A stretch of 64,000 nt of DNA from Yoonia sp. SS1-5 (GTDB lineage: Bacteria > Pseudomonadota > Alphaproteobacteria > Rhodobacterales > Rhodobacteraceae). Both the position numbers and the translations under genes were made by a program. The notes under the pieces are model-generated. The model did no database searches and had not been told where the DNA came from. It saw only the letters and a list, made by a program, of their open reading frames with translations. Positions 18,279-28,304 of the stretch are shown here, piece after piece; position 1 is the stretch's first letter; each line of letters begins with the position of its first letter. The stretch is taken from contig NZ_CP151767.2 of assembly GCF_038443705.2 (NCBI RefSeq), positions 2,108,001-2,172,000 of the forward strand, read 5' to 3'.

Positions 18279-18601
18279 GCCACCGATCCTTCTGTCAGGG
18301 CCAGATCAACGACCATGATGCCCGCCACGCCACCTGCGCAAAGCGCAACAAGCCGGGTGCCCAGCGCCTGATGCACCGGATTGACCAGATAGGCCTGCGA
18401 CTGGGCCGCGTCGATGAAATGGCAAATAAACCCGTAATCATAGTCGGGTGACATGTTTTCAAAGTCCCGGTTCGGTCCATGTTCGAAATGGACAAACCCC
18501 GGCAGATCGGCCCGCAGATCGTCCAGACCGACCATCACTGATTGCAAGGCGGCTGCGTCGTGATCGGGCGCGAGGTTCAGCAGGACGATATGTCTGATCA
18601 C
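18275..18601 (-). CDS. Dabb (stress-responsive alpha/beta barrel) family protein
   Basis: 108 aa ferredoxin-like barrel protein. The opening [20 protein letters not shown], the central [28 protein letters not shown] and HQALG near the C terminus fit the Dabb family. Its members are small dimers of mixed function, some binding hydrophobic ligands; no specific role is known. It overlaps the deaminase gene upstream and acpS downstream by 4 bases each. Confidence 0.85.
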   Translation of the reverse strand: MIRHIVLLNLAPDHDAAALQSVMVGLDDLRADLPGFVHFEHGPNRDFENMSPDYDYGFICHFIDAAQSQAYLVNPVHQALGTRLVALCAGGVAGIMVVDLALTEGSVA

Positions 18602-19080
18602 GCGGTGACATCCTTTGCATAGATATGGCTGACGCGGTCCTCATCCACACCGCCAAGCCAGTCGAACGCACCGTCGCATGCCGCGTGATAATCCTGAATG
18701 GTCAACTTGGGAAAGCGGAAAAACTCTGGCTTCGTATTGGCCTGCTGGGCGGCAAAGATGACCCGGTCGATGCGCGCCCAGCGCATGGTGGCCAGACACA
18801 TCTCGCACGGCTGACACGACGCGATAAGCGTCGCACCGGTCAGGTCGCGCGTGCCAAGTGCCGCGGTCGCACGGGCAATCGCCACAACTTCGGCGTGACG
18901 GCTGACATCGTTGGTATCCGCAGCCTCGTTCCGGGCGGTGGCGACGACCTTGCCATCCATCACGACGGCAGAGGTAAAGATGATCGATTTGCCTTCAGCC
19001 TTCAGTTGGCAGGCATGATCGGTCACAGCACGCATCGCGGCGCGCTCGACATCGGTCGGGGTGAGTTTTCCATTGGTCAT
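18598..19080 (-). CDS. nucleoside deaminase (guanine/cytosine deaminase-like)
   Basis: 160 aa from the ATG at 19080; the open frame extends upstream but that part reads as noncoding. The zinc-deaminase motifs are clear: HAE in SRHAEVVAIA and PCxxC in CQPCEMCLATM. The family includes guanine deaminase and tRNA adenosine deaminases. Length, NEAADTNDVSRHAE and the C-terminal DEDRVSHIYAKDV favour a guanine-deaminase-like enzyme. First gene of the Dabb-acpS string. Confidence 0.85.
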   Translation of the reverse strand: MTNGKLTPTDVERAAMRAVTDHACQLKAEGKSIIFTSAVVMDGKVVATARNEAADTNDVSRHAEVVAIARATAALGTRDLTGATLIASCQPCEMCLATMRWARIDRVIFAAQQANTKPEFFRFPKLTIQDYHAACDGAFDWLGGVDEDRVSHIYAKDVTA

Positions 19081-19498
19081 CAGGGGACGATACCCATGGC
19101 GACGTCTATTAGGAAGAGAAGAACCGGCATTCTTGAGATTCATCTTCAATGGTTGGCACGTACCGGCAATCGTTGCCTTTTCCCATAGGCTCTCTCTACG
19201 CCGAGAGGACATATGGCAAAGACGAAGGCGCCATTTAACAACAAATGTTTGTCGATTTTGCGGACAGAGCGCGCTTTCGCTGCGGTTGCGGGAATGTCTA
19301 CTTTTGACTAGCGAACCAATCTGGGCGGACAAGGGGATACCTAGGATGAAAATCCAACCATATTGAGTGATACATGCAAATCATATGTCGCGGCTGAACT
19401 ACCCCCCCAAAGGCTGGGCCTCGCTTGCGTTATTTGAGGGCTCCTCTGCCAATCACTTGGTTGTGTCCAGTTTCTACCGGCGTTGGCACCCAGTCGAG
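19081..19498. other. gene-poor stretch upstream of the deaminase gene
   Basis: About 420 bases with no convincing gene. Plus-strand frames cross it but are compositionally poor and antisense to the neighbours. It should contain the promoter for the deaminase-Dabb-acpS operon, which I could not place. Base composition appears less G+C-rich than the flanks by eye. Confidence 0.45.
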
Positions 19499-20281
19499 TT
19501 AGTCGCTGCAGGGAATTTCGATCCTCATCCATTCAACGCCGCGCCTGTTGACAATTTCGCACCGGTCTCTCGATGCACCGAGCATGAGTGTTTCATCGCT
19601 TTCTTCGACCTTCAAACGACCCTCAAGTTCGGCTTTCAAAAGGTGGTTCACGTCATATGGGTCCGCGACAATTGTTACATCATAGCGGCCATCGGCAGTT
19701 TCTTCAGAGAAACGGAACATTGCAGTAATGTCTTCATAGGCTCTGTAGGTCGCCGTGGCGTTTTGTTCCCGATCATTCCAGTTTCGGCGGATGACTTCGC
19801 GGGCGTCGAAGAACGTCAACGTTTCACCTGGCTTCCAGCCGTTGACCGTTTCCGCCTCGGCCGACAGGGTAACAGTCATGCGACGCATCCGGGGGGCCAG
19901 AAGGATCATGTTGTCGCTGTCGCGGTAGTCTTTTCGCACCACGACGACTTCTGGATCAGGGTCACTTATTTTCTGGAGATTGATGCTCCCCTCTGCCTGA
20001 TATCTGGCAACTTCGATGGCGTTTGCGTCGGGCAGTTCGATAAAGACGATGCCACCCGACGATCCCAATACCAAACCGGATGTTCTGCGGAGGGGCCGTG
20101 GCACGCCGTTCTCGTCCTCTACCGTGAAGGAGACGCGCGCACCTTGTAGTAAAGGCGGCAGGTGCCGGTCGACGGGGAACGGGACGGATTTGTGGTTGAT
20201 GGCCACCGGCAGAAAGTCCTGTGCCTGAACGGGGCCACAAAGCGCTAGGAAAGCGAAGATACGCAACAAAAGAAGTTTCAT
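19499..20281 (-). CDS. secreted protein of unknown function
   Basis: 260 aa with a signal peptide (MKLLLLRIFAFLALCGPVQA, cleavage near residue 20). The mature part looks mainly beta (alternating hydrophobic strands such as GGIVFIELPDANAIEVARY and RRMTVTLSAEAETV), with two cysteines near the C terminus (DRCEIVN, EIPCSD) that may form a disulfide. No family recognised. It stands alone in a gap in the otherwise conserved pdxJ-acpS order, which suggests lineage-specific insertion. Confidence 0.7.
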   Translation of the reverse strand: MKLLLLRIFAFLALCGPVQAQDFLPVAINHKSVPFPVDRHLPPLLQGARVSFTVEDENGVPRPLRRTSGLVLGSSGGIVFIELPDANAIEVARYQAEGSINLQKISDPDPEVVVVRKDYRDSDNMILLAPRMRRMTVTLSAEAETVNGWKPGETLTFFDAREVIRRNWNDREQNATATYRAYEDITAMFRFSEETADGRYDVTIVADPYDVNHLLKAELEGRLKVEESDETLMLGASRDRCEIVNRRGVEWMRIEIPCSD

Positions 20282-20591
20282 AACTCACCGGATACTTGAA
20301 CCGTATGGCAAGATAAAGGCGCACTGAAACTAGTGCAATGTGCTCCCGGTAGACTAGTGGCTTCTCGATTTGAAGAATAGAACATCTGTATCCAGATTGA
20401 GCCCGGTGCGTACTAAAAAAGCTCAATAACAGACATACAAGCACCACGCAGCATCCGACACGTTGGGCTCGAAGGCGCCCAATGGCCATGGAGCAGAAAC
20501 TCGTCTTTCAAGCCTTCCCAGACCAGGTCTTTCCTTAACGCTTGCCCCCTACGCGGCCGCTTGTTTGGGGCGCAATGCGGCTCCGTCACTA
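20282..20591. other. intergenic stretch, nothing recognised
   Basis: About 310 bases between the cell-wall hydrolase stop and the start of the secreted protein gene, both minus strand. No plausible gene, T-tailed hairpin or repeat was recognised. The promoter of the secreted protein gene should be at its left end. Confidence 0.45.
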
Positions 20592-21140
20592 TTAACCCGT
20601 GATCCCATCGGTCTGTGGCAGCGGGTTTGCTGTTGTTACGTTCTCGGGCCGTCGTTTTTCGTAGAAGGCGTTGCCGCCCGCCGTCACGACATAGTGGATG
20701 TTGTTGAAATTGGCGTCGTACCACGCGGCGTGAAAAAACCGTGCACCCCCGACATTCGGGTGGCGTTCGCCCGCCAGCACCGCAGATGCCGAGGCCCTCG
20801 CCAATGCCTGGCCCTGACCGTTCATTGACCTGCTCATCACACCGGGCGCGAACTGGTTTTTCTGGCTGACCACAGTGCAGACAGTGTTGGGAAAGTCGTC
20901 AGACGCGACCCGGTTCATCACGACGCTGCCCACCGCGATCATCCCGTCCCGGCTGGACCGGTTGGATTCGAAATACATCGCGCGGGCCATGCAATTGATG
21001 TCAGAAGCGGACGCCACCATCTTTTCCGACGGCGATTGGCGTGCGCATCCGGCAAGACCGCACGCAGCCACCAGCGCGAGGATGAGGACCGTTTTGGACT
21101 TTGGGGCCTGCAATTGGAATACTCCCTTATCGTGCCGCAT
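20592..21140 (-). CDS. SleB-type cell wall hydrolase, lipoprotein
   Basis: 182 aa from the ATG at 21140; an alternative GTG at 21161 overlaps the pdxJ stop and would add seven residues. An N-terminal hydrophobic segment ends in a lipobox (CGLAGC, Cys32). The hydrolase_2/SleB domain follows: NCMARAMYFESNRSSRDGM with the likely catalytic Glu, VVMNRV, and HAAWYDANF. Such enzymes cleave peptidoglycan; in a non-sporulating bacterium it may act in wall turnover. It sits directly after pdxJ. Confidence 0.85.
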   Translation of the reverse strand: MRHDKGVFQLQAPKSKTVLILALVAACGLAGCARQSPSEKMVASASDINCMARAMYFESNRSSRDGMIAVGSVVMNRVASDDFPNTVCTVVSQKNQFAPGVMSRSMNGQGQALARASASAVLAGERHPNVGGARFFHAAWYDANFNNIHYVVTAGGNAFYEKRRPENVTTANPLPQTDGITG

Positions 21141-21157
21141 GGTGGTCGCCCCCTCTG

Positions 21158-21901
21158 TCACCCGCGTGCCGCGTCCATACGTGCGCGCATTTCCTGGATT
21201 GCCGGGCCAAGGCCACGGAAGATCGCCTCACCCATGATAAAGTGTCCGATGTTCAGTTCCATCACCTCTGGCAGCGCCGCGATAGGCCCCACGCTGTCAT
21301 AGGTCAGACCGTGCCCGACATGGACCTCGAGCCCCAGTTCGTGTCCGTAGGTCGCCATTTCAGTGATTTTCGCCAGCTCGCTGTCGCGTTCATCCCAGCG
21401 CCCTTCGGCCCAAGCATCTGCATAGGCGCCCGCGTGCAGTTCGATGATATCGGCACCGATCCGCGCCGAGGCTGCGACCTGCGCCTTGTCTGCTGCCACA
21501 AACAGCGACACCCGCGTACCTGCATCCTGAAACGGTTTGATGTAGTGGACCAGCGCATTGTCCTGCATCGCAACCTCCAGCCCGCCTTCGGTTGTGCGTT
21601 CTTCCCGCTTTTCGGGCACAAGGCAGACCGCATGCGGCCGGGTGCGCAGGGCGATGGCCTGCATTTCATCGGTCGCAGCCATCTCAAAATTCAGGGGGAT
21701 GTTGATCGCTGATTTCAGCCCTTCCATATCCTCATCCCGGATATGGCGGCGGTCTTCGCGCAGATGGGCTGTGATGCCATCCGCACCCGCCTCTTGCGCC
21801 ATAATGGCCGCACGCACAGGGTCAGGGTTATCGCCACCGCGCGCGTTCCGCACCGTGGCAACATGGTCGATATTGACACCAAGACGCAACCTGTTGGTCA
21901 T
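21158..21901 (-). CDS. pdxJ: pyridoxine 5'-phosphate synthase
   Basis: 247 aa from the ATG at 21901 ([20 protein letters not shown]), a strongly conserved PdxJ start; the longer frame upstream is ignored. Other family blocks: [51 protein letters not shown]. It condenses 1-deoxyxylulose 5-phosphate with 3-amino-2-oxopropyl phosphate to make pyridoxine 5'-phosphate in the DXP-dependent vitamin B6 pathway. Confidence 0.96.
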   Translation of the reverse strand: MTNRLRLGVNIDHVATVRNARGGDNPDPVRAAIMAQEAGADGITAHLREDRRHIRDEDMEGLKSAINIPLNFEMAATDEMQAIALRTRPHAVCLVPEKREERTTEGGLEVAMQDNALVHYIKPFQDAGTRVSLFVAADKAQVAASARIGADIIELHAGAYADAWAEGRWDERDSELAKITEMATYGHELGLEVHVGHGLTYDSVGPIAALPEVMELNIGHFIMGEAIFRGLGPAIQEMRARMDAARG

Positions 21902-21941
21902 CCAAAGCCCCCTTTTTCGCTGCCTCAAACTAGCGCGCTGA

Positions 21942-22616
21942 TCAGGGCGCGTCATCCACCGCGCGTGTCTTTTTTTTCAACTGGTCGAGTTTTGCGCGCA
22001 GTGCCTTTTGACGCCGTTTTTGATAGGCGGTGATCAGGGGAACCGAAAGGTAGTAACTTGCCGTTCCGCAAATCACACCCGGCAAAACGCCACCAATCAT
22101 ATACGGGTAAAAGACCTCGCGATAGAAATTACGCAGCCCGCGCCAATCGGCCATTTCGGGCGTAAACATCGCCGTGAAATTGTGCCAGAGATCATAGAAC
22201 GCGTTGGAAAACTGGCACCCAAGTCCGCAAATGCGTGGTGTATCCACCGTTTCAAAACCCAATAGCCCCGCATTGAATGGAATGCCCAACATCCAATACC
22301 CTGTCCCCAATGCAGCAACGGCAATTGGAATATATGTCAGCGGATTCCCAAAGAACGTGCCCAGCAACGCGGCAAGGATGTTGCCGCGCATCAAACGGGC
22401 GATGATTGCGGCGATAACGAAATGAAGCCCATAGAATGGGGTGAAGCTGGTAAAGACACCGGCGGCGATGCCGCGGGATATCTTTTCCGGGGTATCCGGC
22501 AATCGGCGCAACCGATGTTTGACATATTGCGCTGCCCGGCCCCAACCGCCGCGAGGATAGATGAAATCGACCACGATCTTCCAGATCGGTCGCCTATCCC
22601 TCCGCTTGAATACCAA
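21942..22616 (-). CDS. DUF2062 family membrane protein
   Basis: About 224 aa from a TTG at 22616, giving an N terminus (M)VFKRRDRR similar to what I recall of relatives; an ATG at 22655 would overlap rsh by 62 bases. The DUF2062 core is visible: [19 protein letters not shown], then [18 protein letters not shown], with three or so membrane helices and a charged C terminus. Function unknown. It lies between rsh and pdxJ, overlapping the rsh 3' end. Confidence 0.85.
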   Translation of the reverse strand: MVFKRRDRRPIWKIVVDFIYPRGGWGRAAQYVKHRLRRLPDTPEKISRGIAAGVFTSFTPFYGLHFVIAAIIARLMRGNILAALLGTFFGNPLTYIPIAVAALGTGYWMLGIPFNAGLLGFETVDTPRICGLGCQFSNAFYDLWHNFTAMFTPEMADWRGLRNFYREVFYPYMIGGVLPGVICGTASYYLSVPLITAYQKRRQKALRAKLDQLKKKTRAVDDAP

Positions 22617-24753
22617 TACTTGTTTCCCTTTCCGCGCTGGCCAGACCAGGATCACGATGCCGTCTGATTGACGACACGTTGCTTTCCGCCTCTAACGCGG
22701 TGATGACACGGTGCAGATGTTCTGCGTCCCGCAGGTCAACGTCGATCAGTAGCCTATAGTAGTCCGGTTTCCGGTCGATGAATCGCAGATCAGAGATATT
22801 GGCGTTCTGCTCACCGATCAATGTGCAGATGCGCCCCAAGACCCCAGAATCATTTGTGATTGTTGCATCAAAGCTTACCGTGTTAACCGGTTTGTGGGTT
22901 CCTTCGTGCCAGCGCAGGTCGATCCAGCGCTCTGGCTGGGCCTCGTATTCGGCAAGAACCTCGCAGTCGATGGCATGCACCATGACGCCCTGACCGCGAA
23001 AGGTGATCCCCAGAATACGCTCACCCGGCACGGGCTGGCAGCAGGGGGCGCGGCGCTGGCTTTGCTCTGGCCCGAGGCCAACCACCGCGCGCCCCTGATC
23101 AATGCCCTCGCCCTCGCGGCTTTCCAGTTCCGGATAGATGGCGCGCACAACCTCACGGCCCGTCAATTCTGCGCTACCCAAACGGGCAAGCAGCTCTGTC
23201 ACATTTTCAATCGCAAGCGCCTTGGCTGCCGTGCGCAGGGCTTTCTCGGTGGATTTCTTGCCAACATTCTCAAAGGCGACCCGCGCAAGCTCGCGCCCCA
23301 GTCGGACAAAACGCTCGCGGTCTTCTTCGCGTAACGACCGGCGGATCGCGGTCTTTGCGCGCCCGGTGACGGCAATGTCGATCCATGTAGCCTGCGGGGT
23401 CTGTCCCTCGGCAGTGATCACATCCACGGACTGGCCGTTCTTCAGACGGGTCCAAAGCGGCACGCGCAGCCCGTCAACCTTGGCACCCACGCAGGCCGAC
23501 CCGATCCGGGTGTGGATTGCATAGGCAAAGTCGATCGGGGTGGCGCCACGCGGCAGCTTGATCACATCACCCTTTGGCGTGAAGCAGAACACCTGATCGG
23601 TATACATCTCAAGCTTCACGGCTTCGAGGAACTCATCATGATCCTGATCGTCGTCTAGACGCTCGGTCAGGGATGAAATCCAGTGGACGGGATCAACGGC
23701 AAACCGGTTCTCGACCCGCTCTCCGTTCTTGTAGGACCAATGGGCAGCCACTCCGGTTTCGGCGACCTCGTGCATTTCGCGGGTTCTGATCTGCACCTCG
23801 ACCCGCTTGCCATCACGGCCCGACACGGTTGTATGGATGGACCGGTAGCCGTTGGATTTTGGCTGGCTGATATAATCCTTGAACCGGCCGGGCACGGCCC
23901 GCCAGCGTTGGTGAATGGCACCCAGTATGCGGTAGCAGTCAACCTCTGTCGCAGCGATCACGCGAAACCCGTAGATATCAGACAGACGGCTGAAACCCTG
24001 GTCTTTCTGCTGCATCTTGCGCCAGATCGAATAGGGTTTCTTGGCACGGCCGATAACATCTGCCTGAATGCTCGCCTTTTCCAGCTCGACGCGCATATCG
24101 GCGGTGATCTTTTGCACCACATCGCCGGCCTCGCGCTGCAAGGTGATAAAGCGGCGAATGATCGAGTTGCGGCCCTCGGGGTTCAGAACCCGAAAGGACA
24201 GATCCTCTAGTTCTTCGCGCATCCACTGCATACCCATGCGGCCAGCCAACGGGGCATAGATATCCATGGTTTCGCGGGCTTTCTGGGCCTGCTTTTCAGG
24301 GCGCATCGACTTGATCGTGCGCATATTGTGCAACCGGTCAGCCAGTTTCACCAATGTCACGCGAAGATCACGGCTGGTCGCCATAAACAGCTTGCGGAAA
24401 TTCTCGGCCTGTTTGGTCTCGGTCGAGTTCAGCTGCAAATTGGTAAGCTTGGTCACACCATCAACCAGCTCGGCAATCTCGCGGCTGAAACGTTTCTCGA
24501 CCTGCGCGAAAGAGGCCTTGGTGTCCTCAATCGTATCATGCAGCAGGGCCGTAATAATGGCCGCATCATCCATCTGCTGATCGGCAAGAATACAGGCGAC
24601 GGCAACGGGATGGGTGAAATACGGCTCCCCGGAATGGCGGAACTGGCCGTCATGCATTTCCGCGCCAAACGCAAAAGCGTCGCGCAGCATGACCTCATTC
24701 GAGCGGGGGTTGTAGTTGCGGACCAGCGAGATCAGATCATCAGCAGTCGTCAT
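22594..24753 (-). CDS. rsh: bifunctional (p)ppGpp synthetase/hydrolase (RelA/SpoT homologue)
   Basis: 719 aa with all four RSH parts in order: HD hydrolase (HD pair His72-Asp73 in LLHDTIED), synthetase (SNGYRSIHTTVSG, EVQIRTREMHEVAE), TGS (DVIKLPRGATPIDFAYAIHT) and C-terminal ACT (ISDLRFIDRKPDYYRLLIDV). Alphaproteobacteria normally have this single long enzyme, which makes and degrades the stringent-response alarmone. It lies 40 bases after rpoZ, whose omega subunit takes part in ppGpp binding by RNA polymerase in many bacteria. Confidence 0.96.
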   Translation of the reverse strand: MTTADDLISLVRNYNPRSNEVMLRDAFAFGAEMHDGQFRHSGEPYFTHPVAVACILADQQMDDAAIITALLHDTIEDTKASFAQVEKRFSREIAELVDGVTKLTNLQLNSTETKQAENFRKLFMATSRDLRVTLVKLADRLHNMRTIKSMRPEKQAQKARETMDIYAPLAGRMGMQWMREELEDLSFRVLNPEGRNSIIRRFITLQREAGDVVQKITADMRVELEKASIQADVIGRAKKPYSIWRKMQQKDQGFSRLSDIYGFRVIAATEVDCYRILGAIHQRWRAVPGRFKDYISQPKSNGYRSIHTTVSGRDGKRVEVQIRTREMHEVAETGVAAHWSYKNGERVENRFAVDPVHWISSLTERLDDDQDHDEFLEAVKLEMYTDQVFCFTPKGDVIKLPRGATPIDFAYAIHTRIGSACVGAKVDGLRVPLWTRLKNGQSVDVITAEGQTPQATWIDIAVTGRAKTAIRRSLREEDRERFVRLGRELARVAFENVGKKSTEKALRTAAKALAIENVTELLARLGSAELTGREVVRAIYPELESREGEGIDQGRAVVGLGPEQSQRRAPCCQPVPGERILGITFRGQGVMVHAIDCEVLAEYEAQPERWIDLRWHEGTHKPVNTVSFDATITNDSGVLGRICTLIGEQNANISDLRFIDRKPDYYRLLIDVDLRDAEHLHRVITALEAESNVSSIRRHRDPGLASAERETSIGIQAEG

Positions 24754-24793
24754 CTGGTCCGGCGCCTTCGGTTTTGTGGCCGGTCTTGCGGCC

Positions 24794-25147
24794 TTATCGC
24801 TGTCCTTGCGCGTCCATAAGCGCGCGCAGCAGTTTCTCTTCCGACATATCGTCTTCGACAGGTTTGTCGGTTTCCGCGCCCATCAGCAAGGACATGCTGT
24901 CCTCTTCCGGCTCGTCCACCTCAATCTGGGTCTGGTTCGCCTCGATCATGCGCTCGCGCAGATCATCGGCCTGCTGGGTTTCTTCGGCAATCTCGCGTAA
25001 GGAAACGACAGGGTTCTTGTCATTGTCGCGTGACACCGTGATCGGCGCACCGGCAGAGATTTCGCGGGCGCGATGGGCCGCCAACATCACCAAATCAAAA
25101 CGATTTGGAACTTTATCGACGCAATCTTCTACGGTGACGCGAGCCAT
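24794..25147 (-). CDS. rpoZ: DNA-directed RNA polymerase omega subunit
   Basis: 117 aa starting [20 protein letters not shown], the standard omega start, followed by [13 protein letters not shown] and the conserved [10 protein letters not shown]. The acidic C-terminal tail ([14 protein letters not shown] and beyond) is the longer form seen in Alphaproteobacteria. Omega aids assembly of RNA polymerase around beta-prime. First gene of the rpoZ-rsh-DUF2062-pdxJ group. Confidence 0.96.
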   Translation of the reverse strand: MARVTVEDCVDKVPNRFDLVMLAAHRAREISAGAPITVSRDNDKNPVVSLREIAEETQQADDLRERMIEANQTQIEVDEPEEDSMSLLMGAETDKPVEDDMSEEKLLRALMDAQGQR

Positions 25148-25333
25148 ATGCGATCTCCACTGGGAATCTGACTAAGGTTGAAGTCGGGTCTTTAGGGCTT
25201 TTGCGCGTTGTTGGCAAGGGGGAATGGGCCGCCGATCCTCTGCGTCATTCCCATCTGCAACTGGGGCCATGGCCCAGAAAACCGCAGGCAACCCATAACC
25301 CGCGTGGTTTACCAACCTGCACCTTGTGATCAC

Positions 25334-25903
25334 TCAACAGGGGACAACTGGCGCGCGCTCTGTCTCCGGGCGGGTGGCAAGCATTTGGGCAGTGGTCCGG
25401 CCCAATATCGGGTGGCGCCAGTCGGCGGCGACATCCATCAACGGGACCAGAACAAAGGACCTGTCCTGCACCCTGGGATGCGGCAGAACAAGGGTATCAG
25501 GCGCAATCTGCTGCTGGCGCTCAGGCGGCAGGTCGCGCCAAAGGGTCTGGGTGGCGGCATCGGGCAGCACACAATCAGCAACCGCGACAAGATCCAGATC
25601 CAGCGTCCGCTGACCCCACCTTACGTCACGACGCCGGGCGGCCTGCCCTTCGATATCGTGCAGCTTGGCAAGAATTTGCGCGGGATCACAGGGGCTTTCA
25701 AATGCCATCGCAGCATTCACATAATCCGGGCCAGCGCCTTCCGGAAAGGCCGGGCTTTTGTACAAACGGCTTTGATTTGCAGGCTCTTCAGACCATGCAA
25801 TCAGCAAATTCATAGCCTTTTGGACAGTTTCCTTTGCGTCACCCCAAATGGAATTCTCGTTACTTCCTAAAGCGATAAGCACCAACCGGCTTTTTGTTGC
25901 CAT
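25334..25903 (-). CDS. folK: 2-amino-4-hydroxy-6-hydroxymethyldihydropteridine pyrophosphokinase
   Basis: 189 aa from the ATG at 25903; the frame is open upstream but the HPPK fold starts with LVLIALGSNE. Conserved blocks: YVNAAMAFES, RWGQRTLDLDLVAVAD (metal and substrate binding) and LPHPRVQDRSFVLVPLMDVA. It transfers pyrophosphate from ATP to the pterin in folate biosynthesis. Divergent from the NYN-domain gene with about 108 bases between starts. Confidence 0.94.
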   Translation of the reverse strand: MATKSRLVLIALGSNENSIWGDAKETVQKAMNLLIAWSEEPANQSRLYKSPAFPEGAGPDYVNAAMAFESPCDPAQILAKLHDIEGQAARRRDVRWGQRTLDLDLVAVADCVLPDAATQTLWRDLPPERQQQIAPDTLVLPHPRVQDRSFVLVPLMDVAADWRHPILGRTTAQMLATRPETERAPVVPC

Positions 25904-26011
25904 TTTCTTTACTTGCCTCATGCGGGGAAAGCCGTACATTACCGAAAGTCTTGCATCCATCAACCACTCACAGACGAACACTACCGCAAGGCTTTTTTGG
26001 AAGGACATTTT

Positions 26012-26584
26012 ATGTTTTATCGGGACGAGCGCTTGGCGCTCTTCATCGATGGATCAAATCTTTACGCAGCAGCCAAATCGCTGGGATTTGACATCGACTA
26101 CAAACTTCTCCGACAGGAATTCATGCGGCGTGGCAAGATGCTGCGGGCATTCTACTACACCGCGCTGCTGGAGAATGACGAATATTCGCCAATCCGCCCA
26201 CTTGTCGACTGGTTGCATTACAACGGGTTCACAATGGTCACGAAACCGGCAAAAGAATATACCGACAGCATGGGCCGGCGGAAGGTCAAGGGCAACATGG
26301 ACATCGAACTTGCAGTCGATGCGATGGAACTGGCACCGCATGTGGATCACGTTGTTCTGTTCTCGGGTGACGGGGATTTCCGGCCGCTGATCGAAGCGTT
26401 GCAGCGCAAGGGTGTACGGGTTTCTGTTGTCTCGACGATCCGCAGCCAACCACCCATGATTGCTGACGAACTCAGACGGCAGGCTGACAACTTTATCGAG
26501 CTGGACGAGCTGCGTGACGTTGTCGGGCGTCCATCGCGCGAGCCGCGGGCAGATGCGCCCGCAGAAGAAGTGACCGCAAGCTAG
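26012..26584 (+). CDS. NYN domain protein (LabA/DUF88 family)
   Basis: 190 aa from the ATG at 26012. NYN/PIN-like nuclease features: RLALFIDGSNLY with the first catalytic Asp (about residue 13), NMDIELAVDAM, and FSGDGDFRPLIEALQ. The family is related to PIN RNases; bacterial members are suspected RNases but most lack tested substrates. It is expressed divergently from folK and ends 158 bases before ispH, so a link to either is uncertain. Confidence 0.88.
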   Translation: MFYRDERLALFIDGSNLYAAAKSLGFDIDYKLLRQEFMRRGKMLRAFYYTALLENDEYSPIRPLVDWLHYNGFTMVTKPAKEYTDSMGRRKVKGNMDIELAVDAMELAPHVDHVVLFSGDGDFRPLIEALQRKGVRVSVVSTIRSQPPMIADELRRQADNFIELDELRDVVGRPSREPRADAPAEEVTAS

Positions 26585-26742
26585 CCTGACCATGCGGCGG
26601 TTGGTGCAAAACCGCAGCATATAGGGCCTGATGCGACCGGAAGAATGGAATGCGCCGTCAGGCGCTCATTTTGGTCGCAGCATATCCGACTGGACGCGGC
26701 ATCGCTCACGCCTTACCTCTGGGACAGAACGCGGAGGCTGCG

Positions 26743-27693
26743 ATGACAAAACAACCACTGACGCTGTATCTGGCTGCGCCGCGCGGTTTTTGCGCGGGCG
26801 TGGATCGGGCGATCAAGATCGTCGAGATGGCGTTGGAAAAATGGGGCGCGCCGGTTTATGTGCGCCACGAGATCGTGCACAACAAATTTGTGGTCGACGG
26901 CTTGCGCGACAAGGGCGCAATCTTTGTCGAGGAACTGGACGAATGCCCTGATGACCGCCCGGTGATCTTCTCGGCCCATGGTGTACCCAAGGCCGTCCCC
27001 GCCGCTGCTGCAAAACGCGAAATGATCTATGTGGACGCAACCTGCCCGCTGGTCAGCAAAGTTCATATCGAGGCGCAACGCCACGCGGATAATGGCTTGC
27101 AGATGATCATGATCGGCCATGAAGGCCACCCCGAAACCGTCGGTACAATGGGACAGCTGCCCGCGGGCGAGGTCCTTCTGGTCGAAACCCCCGATGATGT
27201 AGCGACCGTCAAGATACGTGACCCTGAAAAGCTGGCCTATGTAACACAGACCACATTATCGGTCGATGACACCGCCGATATCGTCGCGGCCTTAAAGGCC
27301 CGCTTTCCGGGTATAGTAGGCCCGCATAAGGAAGATATCTGCTACGCCACAACCAACCGGCAAGAGGCCGTCAAGGCAATGGCGCCCAAATGCGATGCCA
27401 TGCTGGTTGTGGGTGCACCCAATTCCTCCAACTCCAAACGGCTGGTCGAGGTGGGCGCGCGCGCAGGGTGCAACTATGCGCAGCTGGTCCAACGCGCGAC
27501 AGATATCGACTGGCGCGCGCTAGAGGGGATTACGTCAATGGGGATCACGGCTGGCGCCTCCGCCCCGGAAGTGCTGATCAACGAGGTGATTGATGCGTTC
27601 AAAGACAGGTTCGACGTGAGCGTCGAGATGGTTGTGACCGCCGAGGAAAACGTGGAATTCAAAGTCCCCCGCGTCTTGCGCGAACCGGCATGA
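26743..27693 (+). CDS. ispH: 4-hydroxy-3-methylbut-2-enyl diphosphate reductase
   Basis: 316 aa from the ATG at 26743 behind GGAGG; in-frame codons upstream are not conserved. The three Fe-S cluster cysteines lie in [25 protein letters not shown] and [18 protein letters not shown] CNYAQLVQ or [21 protein letters not shown] and TTLSVDDT are also typical. IspH makes IPP and DMAPP in the last step of the non-mevalonate isoprenoid pathway. First of eight plus-strand genes that each overlap the one before. Confidence 0.96.
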   Translation: MTKQPLTLYLAAPRGFCAGVDRAIKIVEMALEKWGAPVYVRHEIVHNKFVVDGLRDKGAIFVEELDECPDDRPVIFSAHGVPKAVPAAAAKREMIYVDATCPLVSKVHIEAQRHADNGLQMIMIGHEGHPETVGTMGQLPAGEVLLVETPDDVATVKIRDPEKLAYVTQTTLSVDDTADIVAALKARFPGIVGPHKEDICYATTNRQEAVKAMAPKCDAMLVVGAPNSSNSKRLVEVGARAGCNYAQLVQRATDIDWRALEGITSMGITAGASAPEVLINEVIDAFKDRFDVSVEMVVTAEENVEFKVPRVLREPA

Positions 27694-28304
27694 TCAGCCT
27701 GCAATTCCTTCTCACCGCAATTGTGGTCTGCATCGCGCCTGGCACTGGTGTCATCTACACATTGGCATTGGGGCGGGGGCAAGGGCGGCGGGCCGCTGTC
27801 GCCGCCGCTATTGGCTGCACTTTTGGGATCGTGCCACATCTTGCGGCAGCCACGCTTGGGCTGGCGGCACTTTTGCATACCAGCGCCTTGCTGTTTCAAA
27901 TCGTGAAATTCGCGGGGGTCGCCTATCTGCTTTATCTCGCCTGGCAGGCTTTGAAAGCAGACGGCGCATTGGCAGTCAGCGGCCAGGCAACGCAGCAATC
28001 CATGTTCAAGATCGCCCAACGCGGTGCGCTTATCAATATCCTGAACCCCAAGCTTTCGATCTTCTTTCTGGCGCTGTTGCCCCCATTCCTGTCGGGCAAT
28101 CCGGCAACGGTCACCATCGAAATGATCCTGCTCGGCGCCGTTTTCATGGTGCTGACGCTGATAATCTTCCTGGTCTACGGGATGTTTGCATCCTTTGCGC
28201 GCAATTGGCTGTTGCAAAGCGCGGTGATCATGCGCTGGCTAAACCGGTCATTTGCAGCAGTCTTCGCCGCGCTCGGCCTGCGACTGGCATTCGAGAAAGC
28301 ATGA
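27690..28304 (+). CDS. LysE family amino-acid exporter
   Basis: 204 aa, about six membrane helices. LysE/RhtB features: [20 protein letters not shown] near the N terminus, and [23 protein letters not shown] in the middle, the conserved NPK region. Members export amino acids or related metabolites across the inner membrane. The start overlaps the ispH stop by ATGA and the stop overlaps the YdeI-like gene in the same way. The substrate is unknown. Confidence 0.92.
   Translation: MISLQFLLTAIVVCIAPGTGVIYTLALGRGQGRRAAVAAAIGCTFGIVPHLAAATLGLAALLHTSALLFQIVKFAGVAYLLYLAWQALKADGALAVSGQATQQSMFKIAQRGALINILNPKLSIFFLALLPPFLSGNPATVTIEMILLGAVFMVLTLIIFLVYGMFASFARNWLLQSAVIMRWLNRSFAAVFAALGLRLAFEKA

Noticed and set aside
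19367..20149. 260-codon plus-strand ORF
   Set aside because: Antisense to the minus-strand secreted protein, which has a signal peptide and better composition.
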